Part shown: one piece after another, positions 30,095 through 35,298 of the stretch
Position numbering within the stretch: the stretch's first letter is position 1
Layout of the letters: the number at the start of each line of letters is the position of its first letter
From: an uncultured Collinsella sp.
Lineage (GTDB): Bacteria; Actinomycetota; Coriobacteriia; Coriobacteriales; Coriobacteriaceae
DNA: 35,298 bases
Direction of reading: 5' to 3'
NCBI GenBank assembly: GCA_937923795.1
Contig: CALDWI010000014.1
Span: 1-35,298, forward strand
Position numbers and translations under genes: made by a program
The notes under the pieces: generated by a model
Databases searched by the model: none
Seen by the model: only the letters and a program-made list of their open reading frames with translations
Told to the model about the DNA's origin: nothing

Positions 30095-31120
30095 ATGGCA
30101 GTAAAGGTTGCTATTAACGGCTTCGGTCGCATCGGTCGTCTGGCTTTCCGTCAGATGTTCGGTCATGAGGGCTCCGAGATCGTCGCTATCAACGACCTCA
30201 CCTCTCCCGATATGCTCGCTTACCTGCTGAAGTACGACTCCACGCAGGGCAACTACGCTCGCGATCACGAGGTCGTTGCTGGCGAGGATTCCATCACCGT
30301 TGACGGCAAGGAGATCAAGATCTACAAGGAGGCCGACGCCAACAACCTGCCTTGGGGCGACCTCGACGTCGACGTCGTTCTCGAGTGCACCGGCTTCTAC
30401 ACCAGCAAGGCTAAGGCTCAGGCCCACATCAACGCTGGCGCCAAGAAGGTCGTCATCTCCGCTCCGGCCGGCAGCGATCTGCCCACCATCGTGTACAACG
30501 TCAACCATGAGACGCTGACCGCTGAGGACAACATCATCTCCGCTGCTTCCTGCACCACCAACTGCCTCGCCCCGATGGCCAAGGGTCTGAACGACTTCGC
30601 TCCCATCGTGTCCGGCATCATGACCACCATCCACGCCTTCACCGGCGACCAGATGCCGCTCGACGGCCCGCAGCGCAAGGGCAACTTCCGTCGCTCCCGC
30701 GCCTGCTCCGAGAACATCGTCCCGAACACCACGGGCGCTGCCAAGGCCATCGGCCTGGTTCTCCCCGAGCTCAACGGCAAGCTCATCGGTGCCGCCCAGC
30801 GCGTCCCGACGCCGACCGGCTCGCTGACCAACCTCTACGCCGTCGTTGACAAGAAGGTCACCGTCGACGAGGTCAACGCTGCCATGAAGGCCTACGCCGA
30901 GACCATCCCCGAGACCTTCGCCTACAACGAGGACCAGATCGTCTCCCGCGACATCGTCGGCGAGACCCACGGCTCCATCTTCGACGCCACTCAGACCATG
31001 TGCTCTGACCTCGGCAACGGCCAGACCCTCGTTCAGGTCACCTCTTGGTACGACAACGAGAACTCCTACACCTCTCAGATGGTCCGCACCATCAAGTACT
31101 TCGAGAAGTTCGTTGCTTAA
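30095..31120 (+). CDS. gap: Glyceraldehyde-3-phosphate dehydrogenase (type I)
   Basis: The 341-residue enzyme oxidises and phosphorylates glyceraldehyde-3-phosphate in glycolysis, using NAD+ as judged by Asp34 in AINDLT after the Rossmann start INGFGRIGR (8-16). The catalytic Cys153 lies in ASCTTNCLAP, and WYDNENSYTSQM near the C-terminus is intact. ATG 30095 has AAAGGAG upstream; the open frame from 29993 is leader. Codons are very strongly biased, as for a highly expressed gene. It has its own probable promoter, an upstream palindrome and a terminator, so it may be made in excess over pgk and later genes. Confidence 0.98.
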   Translation: MAVKVAINGFGRIGRLAFRQMFGHEGSEIVAINDLTSPDMLAYLLKYDSTQGNYARDHEVVAGEDSITVDGKEIKIYKEADANNLPWGDLDVDVVLECTGFYTSKAKAQAHINAGAKKVVISAPAGSDLPTIVYNVNHETLTAEDNIISAASCTTNCLAPMAKGLNDFAPIVSGIMTTIHAFTGDQMPLDGPQRKGNFRRSRACSENIVPNTTGAAKAIGLVLPELNGKLIGAAQRVPTPTGSLTNLYAVVDKKVTVDEVNAAMKAYAETIPETFAYNEDQIVSRDIVGETHGSIFDATQTMCSDLGNGQTLVQVTSWYDNENSYTSQMVRTIKYFEKFVA

Positions 31121-31159
31121 TTTAGCTTTTAGCGAATAGCTCGTTGAGCGTCTAAAGAA

Positions 31160-31204
31160 GGGCGCGGCCTTATAGGGCTTACACCCTAGGGTCGCGTCCT
31201 TTTT
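31160..31204 (+). terminator. Terminator after gap
   Basis: Arms 31160-31169 and 31190-31199 form a 10-bp stem with two G-U pairs. An inner TAGGG/CCCTA helix (31173-31177 with 31184-31188) extends it, and five T follow. Strong enough to separate gap from pgk at least partly. Confidence 0.8.
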
Positions 31205-31214
31205 ATAAGAAATC

Positions 31215-31237
31215 GTCTGCCGTAATGGAAGGCAGAC
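31215..31237 (+). repeat. Leader hairpin before pgk
   Basis: GTCTGCC (31215-31221) and GGCAGAC (31231-31237) form a perfect 7-bp stem with a 9-nt loop, about 25 nt before the pgk start. It has no T-tract. It may stabilise or present a processing site in read-through mRNA from gap. Confidence 0.45.
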
Positions 31238-31260
31238 ACGTACGAAAGGTAGAAGCAAAC

Positions 31261-32451
31261 ATGGCCTTTACCAAGAAGACCGTCCGCGACATCGATGTCG
31301 ACGGCAAGCGCGTTCTCGTCCGCGTTGACTTCAACGTGCCTATCAAGGATGGCGTCGTTGGCGACACCACCCGTATCAAGGCTGCCCTGCCCACCATCAA
31401 CTATCTCGTTGAGCACAACGCTCGCGTCATCCTCATGAGCCACCTCGGCCGTCCCGATGGCACCGGCTTCCAGCCCGAGCTGTCCCTCGAGCCCGTCGCC
31501 AAGAAGCTCGCCGAGCTCTCTGGTCTCGACGTTGCCTTTGTCGCCGACACTTACGGCGAGAAGGCTGCCGAGGCTGTCGCTGCCGTCGAGCCGGGCAAGG
31601 TTCTCGTTCTCGAGAACGTCCGCTTCGATAAGCGTGAGAAGAAGAACGATCCCGAGATCGCCAAGAAGCTCGCTTCCTATGGTGACGTCTTCGTTCTCGA
31701 TGCCTTCGGCACCGCTCACCGCGCCCAGGGTTCCGTCGTGGGCCCCGCCGCTTACCTGCCTGCCGTCGCTGGCTTCCTGCTTGAGAAGGAGGTCGACACG
31801 CTGACCGGCATCTTCGCCGAGCCCGAGCGCCCCTTCGTCGCTATCGTCGGCGGTTCCAAGGTTTCCTCCAAGATCGGCGTTCTCGATCACCTCATCGACT
31901 CCGCTGACACCCTGATTATCGGTGGCGGCATGGCCTACACCTTCTTCCTGGCTCAGGGCCTGTCCGTCGGTCAGTCCCTCAAGGAAGAGGACTGGGTCGA
32001 GCGCGCCGGCGAGATGCTCAAGAAGGCCGAGGAGAAGGGCGTCAAGATCCTGCTCCCCATCGACAACCGCGTTGCCGATCACTTTGGCGAGGATGCTGTC
32101 CCCGAGGTTGTCGCTTCCGACGCTATCCCCGACGATCGTGAGGGCATGGACATCGGCCCCAAGACCGAGGAGCTCTACGCCGAGGCCGTCAAGGGCGCCA
32201 AGACCGTGTTCTGGAATGGCCCCATGGGCGTCTTCGAGTTCGACAACTTCGCTCATGGCACCCAGGCTATCGCCGAGGCTGTCGCCGAGGCCGACTGCAC
32301 CTCGATCATCGGTGGTGGCGACTCTGTCGCAGCTGTCAACAAGTTCAACCTGGCCGACAAGATGAGCTGGATCTCCACCGGCGGTGGCGCTTCCATGGAG
32401 CTCGTCGAGGGTAAGGCCCTGCCCGGAGTGGAGGCGCTTCTCGATGCCTAA
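31261..32451 (+). CDS. pgk: Phosphoglycerate kinase
   Basis: The 396-residue cytoplasmic enzyme makes ATP from 1,3-bisphosphoglycerate in glycolysis. Signature RVDFNVP (21-27), SHLGRP (60-65), the GGSKVSSKIGVL loop and the C-terminal GGGDS and STGGGASMELVEG nucleotide-site segments are present, and the length is standard. The start at 31261 matches the usual N-terminus (TVRDIDVDGKRVLVRVDF); AAAGG lies about 11 nt upstream, a weak site, and an in-frame ATG at 31225 falls inside the leader hairpin. It overlaps tpiA by 8 nt. Confidence 0.98.
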   Translation: MAFTKKTVRDIDVDGKRVLVRVDFNVPIKDGVVGDTTRIKAALPTINYLVEHNARVILMSHLGRPDGTGFQPELSLEPVAKKLAELSGLDVAFVADTYGEKAAEAVAAVEPGKVLVLENVRFDKREKKNDPEIAKKLASYGDVFVLDAFGTAHRAQGSVVGPAAYLPAVAGFLLEKEVDTLTGIFAEPERPFVAIVGGSKVSSKIGVLDHLIDSADTLIIGGGMAYTFFLAQGLSVGQSLKEEDWVERAGEMLKKAEEKGVKILLPIDNRVADHFGEDAVPEVVASDAIPDDREGMDIGPKTEELYAEAVKGAKTVFWNGPMGVFEFDNFAHGTQAIAEAVAEADCTSIIGGGDSVAAVNKFNLADKMSWISTGGGASMELVEGKALPGVEALLDA

Positions 32452-33211
32452 CCGCACCCTTCTTATCGCTGGTAACTGGAAGATGAACAACGACGTCGCC
32501 GAGGCTGCCAAGCTCGCCGACGAGCTGGCCCAGGCTCTGCCCGAGGTTCCGGCTGGCGTCGAGGTGCTCGTCTGCCCTCCGACCATCGACATCACTACGG
32601 TCCATGACCGCATTCAGGCTGCCCCCATCGCCCTCGGTGCACAGAACGTGTACTGGGAGGCCAAGGGTGCCTTCACCGGTGAGTCCTCTTGCGACATGCT
32701 CAAGTCCGCTGGCTGCACCTACTGCATCATCGGTCACTCCGAGCGTCGCGACTACTTCCACGAGACCGACGAGGACCAGAACAAGAAGGCCAAGGCCCTC
32801 GTTGCCGCCGGTCTTGTTCCCGTCTTCTGCTGCGGCGAGTCCCTTGAGGTCCGCGAGGCCGGCACCTATGTCGAGCACGTCGTGAACCAGGTCAAGGCTG
32901 GCCTTGCTGGTCTTGAGATCACCTGCCCCAAGCAGGTCGTCGTCGCCTACGAGCCCATCTGGGCCATCGGCACCGGCAAGACCGCTACCGCCGAGGACGC
33001 TCAGGAGGTCTGCGGCGCTATCCGTGAGACCCTCAAGGAGATGTTTGGCGAGGAGCTCGCCAACGGCATCCGTGTCCTGTACGGTGGTTCCGCTAAGCCC
33101 GGCAACATTGCCGAGCTCGTCGCCAAGCCCGACGTTGACGGCGCCCTCGTGGGCGGCGCTTCGCTCAAGGCTGCCGACTTCGCCTCTATGGTCGTCAAGG
33201 CAGGCGAGTAG
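32444..33211 (+). CDS. tpiA: Triosephosphate isomerase
   Basis: The 255-residue TIM-barrel enzyme interconverts dihydroxyacetone phosphate and glyceraldehyde-3-phosphate. Asn11 and Lys13 (GNWKMN), catalytic His98 (IIGHSERR) and catalytic Glu170 (AYEPIWAIGTG) are all present, with the C-terminal phosphate-binding YGGSAKPGN. ATG 32444 overlaps the pgk stop by 8 nt, with GGAGG-like sequence inside pgk, so the genes are translationally coupled. gpmI starts 5 nt after its stop. Confidence 0.98.
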   Translation: MPNRTLLIAGNWKMNNDVAEAAKLADELAQALPEVPAGVEVLVCPPTIDITTVHDRIQAAPIALGAQNVYWEAKGAFTGESSCDMLKSAGCTYCIIGHSERRDYFHETDEDQNKKAKALVAAGLVPVFCCGESLEVREAGTYVEHVVNQVKAGLAGLEITCPKQVVVAYEPIWAIGTGKTATAEDAQEVCGAIRETLKEMFGEELANGIRVLYGGSAKPGNIAELVAKPDVDGALVGGASLKAADFASMVVKAGE

Positions 33212-33216
33212 GACAT

Positions 33217-34770
33217 ATGGCACAGCGTCATCTTCCTGCACTCCTGATCATCATGGATGGCTGCGGCCTTGCTCCGGCCGATGGCGAGAACGCCGTCGCC
33301 GCTGCCAAGACGCCCTTCCTCGATGGCCTGTACGAGAAGTACCCCCACACCACGCTCGGTGCTTCGGGCGAGGACGTTGGCCTTCCCGACGGCCAGATGG
33401 GCAACTCCGAGGTAGGCCACCTCAACATCGGTGCCGGCCGCATCGTGTTCCAGGAGCTTTCGCGCATCAACAATGCCATCAAGGACGGCTCCATCGCCAA
33501 GAACGAGGTTTTCGTCAAGGCTATGGACGATGTCAAGGCTGAGGGAAAGACCCTTCACCTCATGGGCCTTATGAGCCCTGGCGGCGTTCACTCCCACATG
33601 AACCACGTCGAGGCCCTGGTCAAGATGGCTGCCCAGCATGGCGTCAAGACCGTTCGCGTCCACGCCTTCATGGATGGCCGCGATGTTGACCCGCAGTCCG
33701 GTGCCGGCTACATGAGCGAGTTCTGCGCCTTCCTGGCTAAGATTTCCGAGGAGACCGGTTGCGACGCTCGCGTCGCCACCGTTTCTGGCCGCTATTGGGC
33801 CATGGACCGCGACAACCGTTGGGAGCGCATCCAGCGTGCCTACGACGTCATGGTCAATGCGTCCGATGCCGATGTCGACCCCGTTGCCGGCATCAAGGCC
33901 TACTACGAGAAGGACCCGCGCGGCGACGAGTTCGTCGAGCCCTTCGCTGCCCACAACGAGGGCATCCACGAGGGCGACGCGGCCATCTTCTTCAACTTCC
34001 GTCCCGACCGCGCCCGTCAGATGACCCGCGTGTTCACGGACAAGGAGTTCGACGGCTTTGAGCGCAAGCAGATCAAGCTTTCGCACTTTGTGACGATGAC
34101 CGAGTACGATCCGACGTTTGATGTCGAGGTCGCCTTCCCCAAGACGTTCCCCGAGAACGTCCTGGCCGACGTTATCGCCGCCAATGGCCTGAAGCAGCTG
34201 CACACCGCCGAGACCGAGAAGTACGCCCACGTGACGTTCTTCCTCAACGGCGGCATCGAGGAGCCCAAGGAGGGCGAGGAGCGCGTGCTCGTCGCTTCCC
34301 CCAAGGTCGCTACCTACGATCTGCAGCCTGAGATGAGCGCTCCCGAGGTTACCGAGAAGCTCGTCGCTGCCATCAACGAGGATCGCGCTGATTTCTACAT
34401 CGTGAACTTCGCAAACTGCGACATGGTTGGTCACACCGGTGTCTTCGACGCCGCCGTTAAGGCCGTCGAGGCTGTTGACGATGCCCTGTCCAAGGTTGTC
34501 CCGGCGATTCTCGCCAAGGGCGGCTTTGCGCTGATTACCGCCGACCACGGCAACGCCGACCACATGTTTGACGTTGCTTCCGACGGTTCCAAGCATCCGT
34601 TCACGGCTCACACCACCAACCGTGTGCCGTTCATCATCGTTGATGAGAAGGCCAAGCTCACCGGTATCGAGGACGGCCGTCTTTCCGATATCGCTCCGAC
34701 CATGCTCACCATGGCTGGTATTGAGCCTTCCGCCGAGATGACGGGTCGCGTGCTCGCCACCGAGGCCTAA
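33217..34770 (+). CDS. gpmI: 2,3-bisphosphoglycerate-independent phosphoglycerate mutase
   Basis: The 517-residue, metal-dependent alkaline-phosphatase-superfamily enzyme converts 3- to 2-phosphoglycerate. Asp14 (IIMDGCG), phosphorylated Ser64 (GNSEVGH), the VHAFMDGRDVDP segment and C-terminal metal ligands in ITADHGNADHM are visible; length is typical. Actinobacteria mostly use the cofactor-dependent GpmA; a gap-pgk-tpiA-gpmI order is more typical of Firmicutes. It is the last gene of the pgk-tpiA-gpmI unit, with a strong terminator after it. Eno is not in the window. Confidence 0.97.
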   Translation: MAQRHLPALLIIMDGCGLAPADGENAVAAAKTPFLDGLYEKYPHTTLGASGEDVGLPDGQMGNSEVGHLNIGAGRIVFQELSRINNAIKDGSIAKNEVFVKAMDDVKAEGKTLHLMGLMSPGGVHSHMNHVEALVKMAAQHGVKTVRVHAFMDGRDVDPQSGAGYMSEFCAFLAKISEETGCDARVATVSGRYWAMDRDNRWERIQRAYDVMVNASDADVDPVAGIKAYYEKDPRGDEFVEPFAAHNEGIHEGDAAIFFNFRPDRARQMTRVFTDKEFDGFERKQIKLSHFVTMTEYDPTFDVEVAFPKTFPENVLADVIAANGLKQLHTAETEKYAHVTFFLNGGIEEPKEGEERVLVASPKVATYDLQPEMSAPEVTEKLVAAINEDRADFYIVNFANCDMVGHTGVFDAAVKAVEAVDDALSKVVPAILAKGGFALITADHGNADHMFDVASDGSKHPFTAHTTNRVPFIIVDEKAKLTGIEDGRLSDIAPTMLTMAGIEPSAEMTGRVLATEA

Positions 34771-34795
34771 GAGAAAACAAATACCGTTTTCTAGT

Positions 34796-34830
34796 AAGGG
34801 GGTTGTCCACAACCGGACAACCCCCTTTTT
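34796..34830 (+). terminator. Rho-independent terminator after gpmI
   Basis: A perfect 11-bp stem (34798-34808 with 34815-34825, extendable by two A-T pairs) with a 6-nt loop is followed by five T. It is the clearest terminator of the glycolytic unit and isolates secG. Confidence 0.95.
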
Positions 34831-34889
34831 GGTATTTCTGCCATTTCCACCCCGTCCTTGAGTGGCAGGTAGGGGAGAGCGGGGGATTG

Positions 34890-34898
34890 TGGTACAGT
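34890..34898 (+). promoter_or_regulatory. Probable extended -10 promoter of secG
   Basis: TGG-TACAGT (34890-34898) fits the TGn extended -10 pattern, 36 nt before the secG start and after the gpmI terminator. No good -35 box is seen, which extended -10 promoters tolerate. Confidence 0.45.
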
Positions 34899-34934
34899 AC
34901 TAGAGTTTGAACTGTTCTATTAAGGAGCTTATCT

Positions 34935-35189
34935 ATGGGTCCGTTCCAGATTTTTCTGTTTGTCGTTTGGGCTGTCTCTGCCGTGGCGCTGACGATTCTC
35001 GTCCTGATGCATTCCGGTAAGGGCACCGGCGTTTCGGATATGATCGCTAGCTCGCTGTATAACTCCAGCTCTGCCACGGGCGTCATGGAGCAGAACCTCG
35101 ATCGCCTGACGGTAATTATGGCCGTCGTTTTTGCCGTGTGCGTCGTCCTGTGCATGTTCTTCTTCCCGCAGGGCATCGTCGGCTTCTAA
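34935..35189 (+). CDS. secG: Preprotein translocase subunit SecG
   Basis: This 84-residue protein has two hydrophobic segments (about 4-24 and 59-80) and the conserved cytoplasmic loop VLMHSGKGTGVSDM between them, the SecG layout. SecG stimulates SecYEG-dependent protein export. ATG 34935 has AAGGAG upstream. Its position after the tpiA/gpmI region matches actinobacterial order. It has its own promoter and terminator. Confidence 0.93.
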   Translation: MGPFQIFLFVVWAVSAVALTILVLMHSGKGTGVSDMIASSLYNSSSATGVMEQNLDRLTVIMAVVFAVCVVLCMFFFPQGIVGF

Positions 35190-35212
35190 GCACGAGCCGC
35201 ATAAAATAATTG

Positions 35213-35243
35213 AAAAGGGTTCCGCAAGTGCGGGACCCTTTTT
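35213..35243 (+). terminator. Rho-independent terminator after secG
   Basis: GGGTTCCGC (35217-35225) pairs with 35230-35238 (one G-U pair) around an AAGT tetraloop. Flanking A and T runs extend the stem, and a run of five T follows. Confidence 0.93.
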
Positions 35244-35260
35244 GTTCAAGACTTTAGTCT

Positions 35261-35281
35261 GCTGGCCGCGCAGCGGCCAGC
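35261..35281. repeat. GC-rich hairpin at the window edge
   Basis: GCTGGCCGC (35261-35269) and GCGGCCAGC (35273-35281) form a perfect 9-bp stem with a 3-nt loop, just after a smaller AGACT/AGTCT dyad (35249-35260). It could belong to a leader of the next gene or end a convergent one; the window stops before this can be decided. Confidence 0.5.
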
Positions 35282-35298
35282 TTTAAACCACCCGCTAC

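Overview
The window looks like chromosomal core DNA of a Coriobacteriia actinobacterium, most likely Collinsella or a close relative. This is inferred from three things: an actinobacterial gene order (uvrC ... rapZ-whiA-gap-pgk-tpiA ... secG), high G+C with strong C/G-ending codons, and Firmicute-like traits such as an LTA-synthase-type sulfatase and gpmI placed inside the gap operon. No rRNA, tRNA, CRISPR array, insertion sequence or phage gene was seen.

Region 1 (1-3734) opens with the terminator of an upstream gene. It is followed by a plus-strand run of coaE, a membrane-anchored lytic transglycosylase and uvrB, closed by a bidirectional terminator. Region 2 (3756-9877) is on the minus strand and is read LTA-synthase-like protein, Mrp/ApbC ATPase, HI0933/BaiN-family flavoprotein, then COG2509-type FAD protein. 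Region 3 (10071-17216) is on the plus strand: uvrA, a YbaK-type Cys-tRNA(Pro) deacylase, murJ and uvrC. A one-mismatch LexA box lies in front of uvrA. All three subunits of UvrABC excision repair are therefore encoded within 17 kb.

Region 4 (17217-27943) is a nine-gene plus-strand catabolic island. It encodes a Tat-type lipoprotein binding protein (SBP family 5), a permease, a permease-ATPase fusion, a second ATPase, a CE7-type acetyl esterase, a shorter homologue of that esterase with glycine in place of the catalytic serine, a NanA/DapA-type aldolase, a ROK kinase and NanE. Together these can import a sialic acid and convert Neu5Ac to ManNAc, ManNAc-6-P and then GlcNAc-6-P. The esterase pair would fit removal of O-acetyl groups. 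The island sits behind a 365-bp leader with two operator-like palindromes and is punctuated by intercistronic hairpins. It interrupts the usual uvrC-rapZ neighbourhood. No sialidase, regulator, nagA or nagB gene is present in the window.

Region 5 (28045-35243) has rapZ and whiA directly adjacent, with no room for the yvcK gene that commonly separates them. The lower-glycolysis genes gap, pgk, tpiA and gpmI follow, then secG. A perfect 14-bp palindrome precedes gap, and a related imperfect copy precedes the island.

The most notable observations are the tandem CE7 esterase and predicted pseudo-esterase in a sialate-type locus, the insertion of that locus into a conserved block, and the operator-like sites shared between the island leader and gap.
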